Of a stretch of 64,000 nucleotides of DNA, positions 10,654 to 20,148 are shown piece after piece. Location: NCBI GenBank assembly GCA_963422465.1, contig OY730170.1, positions 2,952,379-3,016,378 of the forward strand, written 5' to 3'. The number at the start of each line of letters is the position of its first letter. The first letter of the stretch is position 1. The notes under the pieces were generated by a model. The model made no database searches. It saw only the letters and a program-made list of their open reading frames with translations, and had not been told where the DNA came from. The translations under genes and the position numbers were made by a program. Origin of the DNA: Lichina pygmaea. Taxonomy: Eukaryota > Ascomycota > Lichinomycetes > Lichinales > Lichinaceae.

Positions 10654-13600
10654 GTTTTCTTGCCTAGTCCTGACATTTGGAATGTGTAGACTTCAACTTG
10701 AGAAGGTTGCTTTTTAAGGAAGAGGAGAATGCAAGAAGATTAGTGTTATCTGCAAACCCAAGTGCTGAAACTCCTTTCTCAGGGGTGTGTACAGTATTGT
10801 GCAGTTCTGAGATATAGAAAAGAAATAGAATAGGAGAGAAAGGTGATCCTTGAGAGACTCCACAGTATATAGGGAACTCGGGGGATTCTGAGTCATCAAA
10901 CACCAGAGAGGTAGTACGTGAAGTAGTGAAAGAAAAGATCCAGGATGCAAACCACTTAGGAATCATTCTCTTAATCAGGATCTTTCTGAGAACTTCTGGC
11001 AAGACTCTGTCATAGGCTCCAGAGATGTCTAGAGAGAGAAGACTAGCAACCATTCCTTCTTTCCAGATCTTTTCTACCTGGGAGGTCAGAAGAAAAAGTG
11101 CTGATTCTGTTGATCTTCCTTTTCTGAATCCTATCTGGATTTCTGGCAAGAGATTTTCTTTCTCAGCTAGTTCACTTAGTCTTGCAGCTGCAATAGCTTC
11201 CATTAGCTTCCCAATTGTATTCAGGAAAGCTATAGGGCGCCATGCTTTTGCTTGACAGTAGGATCCCTTGCCAGGTTTCCTTAGGCAGATTGTCTTGGCT
11301 GACTTGTACCTGTCTGGGAAGTATTCCAGTCTCCAGCAAGCCTCCAAAACCTTAGCAATTCTTTTGTTGAAAGGGTCTCCCAGTGCTCTTAGAAATCCAT
11401 TTGGTAGAGTATCTTGGCCTGGTGCTGAGAGAGGTTTTTTCTTCTTTAGAATCTCTTGTACTTCTTCCTTAGAGACTTCTTGGGATAGTTGCCATTCCTG
11501 GGTTTCTTCTGGCAGGTCCTGTTCCTCTGGCTCTGGCTGTAGGGGAAGAGGGAAGAATTGAGTCTTGAAAGCTTCTGTTTTCTCTTCAAAAGACTTTGCC
11601 AGCTGTCCTTGTTGTCCTATAAGTTCTGGGACTATTGGTAGGTCAGGAACTTTGCCAGCTTTTTCTTTTCCCTATTTGGCAATTCTCCAGTAGTCCTGGG
11701 TTTCTGCTAGCTGGTGGAGATGTGTTCTGAATGTCTTTCTTTTGGCTTGTCTGATCAGACTCTTTTTCTTTTTAGTTATCTCCTCTAGTCTGGTGGTTTC
11801 CTCTTGGCCTTGGAGTACTTTTCTTCTTACTTTTCTTTCCTCCTGGATTATTTCTTTGATTTCCTGGTTCCACCATGGTACTGCATACCTGGACTCTTTG
11901 CAAGGTTGGGTTGTCTTGTTTGCAATTTCTTGGAGAGTTTTGTCCAGTCTTTCCAGGTAATCATCCACTTCTTTCTTGCTAGTAAGAGATGGAATAGGTG
12001 GTAGGTTATCAGCTTCTTGTCTTGCTTGACTAGCATCCAGAGTTCTCCAGTTCTTTTTGTCTGTTCTGGTTTTTCTTGGAGTCTCCAGACTGAGAATTGT
12101 GTGCACTGGTCTGTGGTCTGACCCTGTGTGGAATCTCATGTTAATTTGTGAGTAAATAAGAGAATTAAGTAAAGAACTTGAAATAAAAGAAAGATCAATT
12201 GCTGATGAAGGTGGTTCTAGAAGAGTTCTTGCTCTTGTTGGTGTGTAGGGAGCTATTGCCAGCTCTAGTCCCTATTTGTCTGTTAGGTTCTTGAAGGATA
12301 AAGCCAGTTCTGAGTATAGCTGGCTTGACTTTGACCAACTTGGGTGGTGGAGATTTGAGTCTGTCAGGAGAATATGTTCACCCTCTTTTTGGATAGCTTG
12401 TTCCAGTAGGTCTAGAAGAGTCTGAGCTGACTCTCTATAGTTCCTTTGGCTTGTGGGTGTGAAATAGAGGTTGTGGATCCAGAATGACTTTGTTTGAACT
12501 CTTATCTCCAAGGAGACTAGATCTTTACTCCAGAAAATTGAACAAGTGTTCTTCCTAGCTCCTGGCTTTGTAAAGGGTAGAAGGCTGAGAATGTTGTAGA
12601 GATGCTTGATTCTTGGTGGGGGTTTTTCCAGAGTTCTTGCAGAGTGATGATGTCCACTTCCTGTAGTCTAGGGTTTGCCAGTAGAAGTTCTTGGCATGTC
12701 TGGCTTTTCTGGACATTGTACTGGAGAAGGTTAAGTGTGGAGTAACTCATTAATCCTCTTGGCTAGAGTCTTCCAAGATCTCAGTAGCTTTTTTTCTGGG
12801 TATGTTGATTTGGAACTCTGAGTTCTGTGCAAGTGGGAAAGTGGGGAGCTGAGTGTTCAGTCTTGAGCTTGAGCATGCTCTTAGTACTTCCCCTTGTTTT
12901 CTTTTCTTAGCTTCTTGTCTGTCTTGTAGACTTGGCTCTTTTTCTTGTGTTGAGGGAGTCTGAGGTAGAGCTAGTCTGGGAGCTATTGTGTACCTCCCTG
13001 GTCTTGCTAGCTATACCTCTCTTGCTTTCTGGATTGCTTCCTGTTTTTTCTGGCAGGACTTTGACCAGGCTGGGTGGTTTCCCTTGCAGTTTGCACATTT
13101 TGGTGTTAGAGTTTCTGGAGAAGTCTGGCAGTCTCTTCTGGCATGCTTTCCTCCACAGGCTGTGCACTGGGCTTGGGCTTGGCAAGTGCGTGCTTGGTGT
13201 CCAAACCTAGCACATTTGTAGCACTGGGTGACTGATGTTGCTAGCAGGGCTGGTTCTACTTCATGTAGAGTGTATCCTAGAACTACTCCTTTCTCAATTA
13301 GGAGGTTTGCTTGCTCTGGGGTGGCTAGATCCAGATGTAGAGATGTGACTGGCTTCTGGAGGAGTTTGGCTTTTCTGGACCAGTAGGTTCTTAGGATGTT
13401 GACCTTACTTTCCATCCCAGAGTTTTGGGAGAAGATTGTCTTTTTTGTTTTCTCCAGGTTTTCTGGCTTGAAGTCTTTTGTCTGCACTCCATGGACTAGC
13501 ACTGGAAAGATTCTGGGTGATATCTTGGCCTCTGCTGTAAAGACAGCTGTGATCCAGTCCTTGTTTTCCTCTAGCTGAGTCTTGGCTTGAGGAGTTTCTA

Positions 13601-13816
13601 GAGAGATTATAATATCTCCTGAGGGTAGTTTTCTGGCTGCTCTTATTTCTTTTTGGCAGGAGAGTGGTGTTTTCTTCTTGAGAGCTTCCATGAGCTGGGC
13701 TGGTGTTCTGTTTGCTAACTGGCCAGTCTGAGTTCCAGGTCTGATAGTGATTTCACTGTGGATTCTGGTTGGAACAGGGATTTCCTGTCCTACTGTTTTC
13801 TGGGCTGCCTGGGCAT
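10654..13816 (-). mobile_element. Tad-like LINE L1, ORF2 and ORF1 part (3' truncated)
   Basis: Non-LTR retrotransposon on the minus strand. Reading leftward, the C-terminal half of ORF1 has CCHC knuckles (13691-13011; CYKCARFGHQARTC). ORF2 starts near 12750 (LLQYNVQKS, endonuclease), passes GSDHRPV and reaches reverse transcriptase (GFRKGRSTESALFLL, about 11150). The polymerase box reads FADN rather than FADD. ORF2 is split into several frames and is cut off at its 3' side where element C abuts. ORF1 is interrupted at 13816 by L2, and L1 continues at 19035-19877 and 25196-25395. The copy is dead. Confidence 0.85.
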
Positions 13817-14063
13817 TTTATTTATTTATTTTATTTATTTTATTTATTTGATTCTTACACTGGTAGTAGCTTTACAGCCATGCAGATCTTCTAGCTAATA
13901 GTGAACTCCTTCAGAAAACCTTTGAAGGGATAAAAACTGAAGGCAGGGTGTGACTAGGGAATGTAACAAAAGGAATCTTGAAGTTTCTGGTAAGAGAAGA
14001 GAATCTAGGTATTGGATTGGGAATAGTGGAGTTTGAAAGCTAGATTAAACTGGTTTAGTCTTT

Positions 14064-17000
14064 TCAAAGACATAAACCAGTACAAGAACTTCTGTAGTAG
14101 CTCTGGGTTTGAAATAATAGTGGTGAAGTCTTGGGGATTAAAAGAGACTTGTTGTCTTTGTCTTGAATAAAGAGAGCATGAAGAGGTGATATGTTTTGCA
14201 GTTTCTTCTCAGCTTTCTGTAACTCTTTGTAGAGCTTCAGATTGTTTTTGTGTGGCTTTTGACAGAAAGTCTGCCAGCCTGGATAGCTTCTTCTTTTCTT
14301 CTCTTCCCATTGGTCTTCCCACTCTTTAGTAAAGAGCTTTTGTAGTTCTTTCTTTGAACTAGCCTGGTTAGTAGTTATTTGACTTAACCAAGTGAATTTC
14401 CACTTAGAAGAGATAGTTGAGGATTCCTTTAAAGGTTTCTTCAAGAGAGAGGCATAGCTGGAAATAGTGGAAAAGATACTGTCAAGAAAGTATTTGAGAG
14501 GGGAGTTTTGAATAGAAGAAAGAAAACAGGCAGTGCGAAATTTAAAGTATAGGTCTAGAGGTAGAAGAAAAAGCTCACTCTCTAATAGAAAAGAAGGAGT
14601 GGCTTTGAAGGCACCCCCAATAAGTCTTAGGCATCTGTTTTGAAATGAAACAAGAGAAGAGATATTGGAGGATTTTCTTAGAGGGTTAAACCAGATCCCC
14701 ACTGCATAGCTCAGTAGAGATCTCAGTATAGCAGTGTACACCAGACGTGATGTGTGAACTGGAAAGCCCCAAGTAGAATAGGAAGTTCTAGAAAGAGAAG
14801 AGAGTGCTTTCTGTGCTTTTTGAAGAATAATCCTCTGGTGTTTGTGCCAGTGGAGCTTTGCATCTAGGTACACTCCAAGTACTCGCACTTCTTCTTTTGG
14901 TTTGAGAATCACATTCCCCAGTCTGAGCTTGAGCTGAAGATTGTCTGATCTTCTTCTGGAAAAATGAAGTATTTCATATTTCTCAGGAGAGAAGACCATT
15001 CCATGTCTTGCAGCCCATGATAGACATTTGAGGTGTGTGTTCTTTAACTTCAGAAGGTTACTTTTCAAGGAGTGACCAAAAGCAAGCAGATTTGTATCAT
15101 CTGCAAACCCCAGGGCAGATACACCAGAAGAGGGAGTATGCACAGTCTCATGCAATTCAGAAATGTAGAATAGAAAAAGAATAGGGGATAATGGAGAACC
15201 TTGAGGAACTCCACAATGAATAGGAATAGAATAAGACTCAGAATCATCAAAGACAAGAGTGGTAGAGCGCTTATCACAGAAGGAGTAGATCCAGGAAGCT
15301 AGCCAGGCAGGTATTCCTTTTCTTTTCAGAATTTGCTGTAGTATCTTGGGGAGAACTCTGTCATAGGCTCCTGAGATATCCAGTGAGAGTAGGGATGCAA
15401 CCATGCCTTCCTTCCAGACTTTTTCCACTTGGGAGGTTAGAAGGAAAAGTGCTGCTTCTGTGGATCTTCCTTTCCTAAAGCCCATCTGGATATCTGGCAA
15501 TAGTCCAGCTTCTTCTGCTATCTTGCTTAGTCTGGCTGCAGCAATAGCTTCCATCAGCTTGCCTGTTGTGTTTAGCAGAGCTATAGGGCGCCAGGCTTTA
15601 GCTTGATTGTAGGTTCCCTTGCCAGGTTTCCTCAAGCAGACTGTTTTTGCACTCTTAAATCTTTCAGGGAAGTACTCCAGTTTCCAGCATGTTGAAGTCA
15701 GAATAGCTAGAGCTTGGCAGAACCTAGGCCCCAGAGCTCTCAGAAATCCATTTGGCAGCTTATCTCTCCCTCCTGCTGTGAAAGGTTTCTTCTTGGCCAG
15801 AATTTGCTCCACTTCTTCACATGTTACCTCCTGGGAGAGCTGTATCTCAGAGATAGTCTGGGAGCTTTCTGAGCCTGGTTCTGGAACTAGAGCTTTTGGA
15901 AAGAACTGTTGTGAGAAGGCTTTAGTCTTTTCCTCAAAGGTTTTGGCTATTCCTTCTTGTGTTTCCAGGTCAGGAACCAGAGGAAGATCAGGAGTCTTGT
16001 TGGCTTTGGACTTTCCCCACTTTGCAAGCTTCCAGAAGTTTGAAGAGCTGGACAGCTCATGGATTTGGTGTCTGAAAGTGTTCTGTTTTCCATCTCTGAC
16101 TGCCTTTTTCTTGAGCTTAGTTGCTTGCTCAAGTTCCTCTTGACTTGCTTGCCTTTTTTGCACTTTTCTTCTTACTCTTCTTTCCTCTTTAACCTTGTTT
16201 TGGATCTCTTGATTCCACCAGGGAACTGAGTGGCCAGATTGCTTCTGGAGCTGTGTGGATTTGCTTGCTATTTCTTGGAGAAAGTTGTCAAGATACTCCA
16301 AGTACTCATCCACTTCATATTTGTCTTGGAAGTGGAAGAGCAGGTGTAGCTTCTCACACTCTACTCTTGCAAGGTTTGAGTCCAGTGTTCTCCAGTTTCT
16401 TTCTGGTTTCCAGATTTTCCTTGGAGGATCCAGGTCCAGGCAGGTTAGTACAGGTCTGTGGTCAGACCCATGAAAGAACTGAAAAGCCACTTTAGAGAAA
16501 ATCAGAGAGTTAGAAAGAGAAGAAGAAATAAAAGACAGATCAATAGAAGAACATGGTTTTTCAGAAAGAGATCTTGCTCTGGTAGGGGTGAAAGGTGCAA
16601 TAGCTAAATCCAGATTTAAATCTTTCATTAGGTCTTGAAACTTGTTTGCAGTCTCAGAGTACAGTCTTCTTTTCTTTGACCAGTCTGGGTGGTGAAGATT
16701 TGAGTCTGTGAGAAGAATATGTTGTCCTTGTTCTTGTAAAGCATTTTGGAGTAAACAGAGAAGAGCTTCTGATGCCTCTGTGTAGTTTTCTTGACTTGAT
16801 GGGGTGAAGTAGAGATTATGTACCCAAAGAGAAGTAGAAGAGTTTTCCAAGTAGATTTCAAGAGAAACAAAGTTTTTATTCCAGAAGGTAGAATGAAGAG
16901 AAGAGAGTTTCAGATTTTTATTAATAAGAAAAAGTGTTCTGCCAATCTCTGAACAGTAGAGAGGAAGAAAGGAAGAGAAAACAGTTGAAGTGCTTGTTTC

Positions 17001-17138
17001 TAGGTGAGGGTTTTTCCAGGGCTCTTGAAGTGCAATAATGTCCACCTCTTGGAGAGCTGAGGTTGCTAGCAGTAGCTCTTGGACTGATTGGCTTTTTTGC
17101 ACATTATACTGGAGAAGTGTCAGCTTTGTGTCTTTCAT
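14064..17138 (-). CDS. LINE L2 ORF2: endonuclease-reverse transcriptase
   Basis: 1024 residues. The N-terminal AP-endonuclease-like domain shows LLQYNVQKS, ALQEPW, LLTDSNLHHPDW and GSDHRPV. The reverse transcriptase shows LLSLDISGAYDRV, CGVPQGSPLSPILFLFYIS and ALGFADDTNLLAF, with the catalytic FADD intact. Compared with L3, a deletion of roughly 100 bp near 14205 removes the C-terminal Cys motif (CMCGQ...SC) and shifts the last residues into another frame, so the protein end is abnormal. The start codon overlaps the ORF1 stop as ATGA (17138-17135), which suggests translation by termination-reinitiation. This copy is probably not active. Confidence 0.9.
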   Translation of the reverse strand: MKDTKLTLLQYNVQKSQSVQELLLATSALQEVDIIALQEPWKNPHLETSTSTVFSSFLPLYCSEIGRTLFLINKNLKLSSLHSTFWNKNFVSLEIYLENSSTSLWVHNLYFTPSSQENYTEASEALLCLLQNALQEQGQHILLTDSNLHHPDWSKKRRLYSETANKFQDLMKDLNLDLAIAPFTPTRARSLSEKPCSSIDLSFISSSLSNSLIFSKVAFQFFHGSDHRPVLTCLDLDPPRKIWKPERNWRTLDSNLARVECEKLHLLFHFQDKYEVDEYLEYLDNFLQEIASKSTQLQKQSGHSVPWWNQEIQNKVKEERRVRRKVQKRQASQEELEQATKLKKKAVRDGKQNTFRHQIHELSSSSNFWKLAKWGKSKANKTPDLPLVPDLETQEGIAKTFEEKTKAFSQQFFPKALVPEPGSESSQTISEIQLSQEVTCEEVEQILAKKKPFTAGGRDKLPNGFLRALGPRFCQALAILTSTCWKLEYFPERFKSAKTVCLRKPGKGTYNQAKAWRPIALLNTTGKLMEAIAAARLSKIAEEAGLLPDIQMGFRKGRSTEAALFLLTSQVEKVWKEGMVASLLSLDISGAYDRVLPKILQQILKRKGIPAWLASWIYSFCDKRSTTLVFDDSESYSIPIHCGVPQGSPLSPILFLFYISELHETVHTPSSGVSALGFADDTNLLAFGHSLKSNLLKLKNTHLKCLSWAARHGMVFSPEKYEILHFSRRRSDNLQLKLRLGNVILKPKEEVRVLGVYLDAKLHWHKHQRIILQKAQKALSSLSRTSYSTWGFPVHTSRLVYTAILRSLLSYAVGIWFNPLRKSSNISSLVSFQNRCLRLIGGAFKATPSFLLESELFLLPLDLYFKFRTACFLSSIQNSPLKYFLDSIFSTISSYASLLKKPLKESSTISSKWKFTWLSQITTNQASSKKELQKLFTKEWEDQWEEKKRRSYPGWQTFCQKPHKNNLKLYKELQKAEKKLQNISPLHALFIQDKDNKSLLIPKTSPLLFQTQSYYRSSCTGLCL

Positions 17139-18526
17139 GCAGACATCTCAGCATCAAAGATCTTGAAGGAGTTAGCTGGTAGCTTTCCTCCAGAGTTGGC
17201 TGATCTTGAAGAAAGAATTTGCACTTCTGGGAGTGCACCTCTGAGTCTCTCTGAGCTTCTGCTTGGCTCAGCTGTTTTATGTTTTTTCCCCCCTGGTAGA
17301 GACTGAGAGAGAGGGAAAGACATAACTGGGGAGGGTTGTAGAGCTGGAACAGAGGTAGCTGTTGGGATCTCATATTTTCCTGGGCGTGTGTTCCATGCTT
17401 CTCTTGCCTTCTTGGCTGCTTCCTGGCGTACTGGACAGACACTGGCCCAGGCTGGGTGAGCTCCTCTGCAGTTGCAGCATTTTGGCTTGAGAAGCTGTTC
17501 AGGAACTTGGCAGGCTCTCCTTTCATGCTGGCCTCCACAGGCACCACACACAGCTTTGTTCTTGCAGAAGTGTGCTTGGTGCCTATAGCCAAAGCACTTG
17601 AAACATTGTGCAATAACTGTGTCTGCCAGAAAAGGTTCTGCTTCATGCATCCTGTGCCCCAGCACTAGCCCACTCTCAATCAAAAGATTGGCTTGTTCAG
17701 GGGTAGCCAGATCCAGGTGGAGAGAGGTAACTGGCTTCTTTTGAGCTATAGCCTTCTTAGACCAGTAGGCTCTCAGGATGGTGATTTGCTTGCTCAGAGA
17801 TGGGTTGCTGTTCTGGATTATCTGGCGGGTTTTCTCCAGGTCTTCAGGTTGGATATCTTCTGTTCTGACTCCATGGATCAGAACTGGAAATCTCTTGGGC
17901 TGGATGGTTGCTTCCTTTGTGAAGATAGCTGATACCCAGGCAGGGTTTTTCTCTAGGAAGACTTTAGTCTCTTGGCTTTCTGTGTTAATAAGGATATCCC
18001 CTGAAGGAAGTTTCCTTACTGCTCTGACCTGCTTGTTGTAGGGGCTGGGTAGTCTGTCTTGAAGAGTCTGGAAAAGCTGGATGTGAGTTCTATTAGCCAT
18101 GTCAGGTGGCTGGATACCAGGATGTACAAGAACTTCTTTGAGAATTCTTGCAGGTAGAGGGATTTGTGCTGGAATAGATTTTTGGACAGCCTGGGCATAT
18201 GATGGCTTGGCTTCTTGTTTGTCCAGCTGCTTGTTGATATTCTCCAGCTCCTGGAAGATTCTGTTGGTGAGGCCAGTGGAGCTAGACTGGGCTTCTGTAG
18301 GGAAGGAGTTCTTTTTGATATTTTCCCAGCTTTTCAGAATGGATTCTGGGACTGGTTGAGTTTTGATCCAGGAGTCTACTAGTTTGTAGTCACTCTGGGG
18401 AGCTGGTTGGGGGGTAGGAGAGCTGGACTGGGTGCTAGCCAGACTGGGAGCTGGTTGGGAGAGTATAGCTGGTGTAGCTCTGGTGTTACTTTCTGAAAAG
18501 GTGGGTTTTTTCTTCTTGGGAGCCAT
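17135..18526 (-). CDS. LINE L2 ORF1: gag-like CCHC protein
   Basis: 463 residues starting MAPKKKKPTFSES. The basic, Ser/Pro/Gln-rich N-terminus is followed by a conserved middle domain and three zinc knuckles at about residues 330-385 (CFKCFGYRHQAHFC, CGACGGQHERRAC, CCNCRGAHPAWASVC). LINE ORF1 proteins of this kind bind the element RNA. The frame is intact. Its stop codon overlaps the ATG of ORF2 in the tetranucleotide ATGA. Confidence 0.9.
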   Translation of the reverse strand: MAPKKKKPTFSESNTRATPAILSQPAPSLASTQSSSPTPQPAPQSDYKLVDSWIKTQPVPESILKSWENIKKNSFPTEAQSSSTGLTNRIFQELENINKQLDKQEAKPSYAQAVQKSIPAQIPLPARILKEVLVHPGIQPPDMANRTHIQLFQTLQDRLPSPYNKQVRAVRKLPSGDILINTESQETKVFLEKNPAWVSAIFTKEATIQPKRFPVLIHGVRTEDIQPEDLEKTRQIIQNSNPSLSKQITILRAYWSKKAIAQKKPVTSLHLDLATPEQANLLIESGLVLGHRMHEAEPFLADTVIAQCFKCFGYRHQAHFCKNKAVCGACGGQHERRACQVPEQLLKPKCCNCRGAHPAWASVCPVRQEAAKKAREAWNTRPGKYEIPTATSVPALQPSPVMSFPLSQSLPGGKKHKTAEPSRSSERLRGALPEVQILSSRSANSGGKLPANSFKIFDAEMSA

Positions 18527-19034
18527 GTTAGAGATTGTTTGGCACTGGTTGGGTGTTTCCTGTCTGCAGAGTACTGCCAGAAAGAAGAGTCACCTGGTTT
18601 CCCAGCAGTAATAATCTAGTCCTGGGACCAATCCCCAAGACTAGACTTTCCTGGGCAGCTTTTTCCAACTAAGCTCTGGGCAAAGCTAGAAGTATTAACC
18701 TAGACTAGGGACCAGACCCCCTATCTAGACTTTCCTTGAGCCAAAGACTCTGCTAGCTCCAGAGTCAGTCAGACTCTAACCATTCCTCTTATCCTGAGAC
18801 TCTCTCTCTGGTTGTGGGTAGATTGCTGGTTGTTGAAGAAGAAGATCGTGGATTCAAGATCACAACTTTTGACAAACAGGTGTGATTCTCAAAGGTGATG
18901 GGTTTTCACCTTAAGGTTTGGGTGGTTTCAGAGAGGAACTCGGCTGTTTTCCAGAACATATGACAAATTGTGGTGTTTGTCAAAATTGATGGTCCTTGAA
19001 GAACGTGGTTCTGGGAAGAGTTTTTGGACTTGTG

Positions 19035-19877
19035 GGGCTGCCTGGGCATATGTTGGCTTGGTGTTTTGTTTTTGGACTTGTTTCTTAATGCTGTCCAGTC
19101 TCTCAAGTATCTTCTGGAGACTCTGGGAGTTAGGTGAGTGAGTAGAGACATTTTTGTCCAGAGCTTCTGCCACTTTGGACAGAATACTATCCTATGCTTT
19201 TTTGATGTGTTGGGGAGCTTTTGTGTGGATAAGCTATTCTTCCACTAGCTGGGGAGGTGTCAGCCCCTTCTCTTCTTCTTTTTCTTGAGTCTGGGACTGG
19301 TCTGTCAGGGAGTTAGCCACTGGGGGTTGCTGGGAGCTTGGAGAAGGCTGGTTTTCTTTCTCTTTCTCTGGTTTTTTCTTTGACATTATGTGATTTTGGG
19401 TGTCTTCCAGCAGTTCTTTTTGGCTGGGATTGGTGAGACTCTTTTGGAGGCTTCTTCCAGTTGTTCGCAAAGAGTCACCTGGTTCCTAGCAGTAGTTGCA
19501 CAATCCTGGGACCACTCCCCAAGACTGTACTTTCCTGGGCAGTCTTTTCCAACTAGACTCTAGGGAAATCTGGTTGTATTAACTCAAGCTAGGGACCACA
19601 CCCCCTGCCTGAGCTTTCCTAGAGTTTTTCAACTCTACCAGCACTAGAGGCAAGCTCTAAACTATTCCTCTTATCCTGGGAGCCCTGATCTCCTTGTTGG
19701 TGGGTGTTTCTCACTTTTAGGAGAGGTTTCGTGTTTTATCTCTGATAGACTGGGAGTGCTGGCTCAATCCTGAGTTTTAGTCTCAGGGCTGATTGTTCCA
19801 AGGTAGGTAGGGCTTTGCCCAGTCCTTCAGAATACCTCTGGTCCCTCTCACTCTTGTTGTGGCTGGGTGGTTGGTAG
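19035..19877 (-). mobile_element. LINE L1, ORF1 N-terminus and 5' UTR
   Basis: Continuation of L1 to the right of L2. It holds the ORF1 N-terminal part (about 19395-19050; YAQAAPQVQ matches the ORF1 region of L2 and joins the segment left of L2) and the 5' leader (19400-19877). It is interrupted at 19877 by B1. The leader has two similar blocks with CTGGGACCA and CCTGGGCAG. Confidence 0.75.
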
Positions 19878-20148
19878 TGTGACGAGGCAATGGCAGAGCA
19901 GAACTCAAGTCTAACTGATTTGGTAACCTTGACCTGACTTGGCTTGAGACTTGAGACTTGGATTGATGTACAAGGCGAAAGACGAGGAAGGAAAAGAGAA
20001 AAGAAGAGAAGAAGCTGGGGGAGCAGGAGAAGTTCTTATAGGCAGGGGATCAGGCAACAGCGGAGTAAACAGGCAAACAGTGCAGATGGGACTTCCCAGC
20101 AAGGTGTGTGGCTTGTGCCAGATATGCAACTGGGCCAGAACTGTGACA
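19878..20148 (-). repeat. B1 3' LTR
   Basis: 271 bp beginning TGTGACGAGG and ending CTGTGACA on the + strand. It is a direct copy of 24925-25195, with differences that all appear to be transitions. Confidence 0.95.

Larger units (their letters stand above)
13817..19034 (-). mobile_element. Tad-like LINE L2, near full length
   Basis: A 5.2-kb non-LTR element inserted into ORF1 of L1 with a 15-bp duplication GGGCTGCCTGGGCAT (13802-13816 and 19035-19049). The 3' tail on the minus strand is an A-rich TAAA repeat (13817-13850). The 5' end (about 18830-19034) resembles the 5' end of L1 (25201-25395), so both reached the family's 5' end. ORF1 and ORF2 are both long and open, which makes L2 the best preserved LINE here. 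Compared with L3, about 100 bp are missing near the ORF2 C-terminus (around 14205). Confidence 0.9.
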
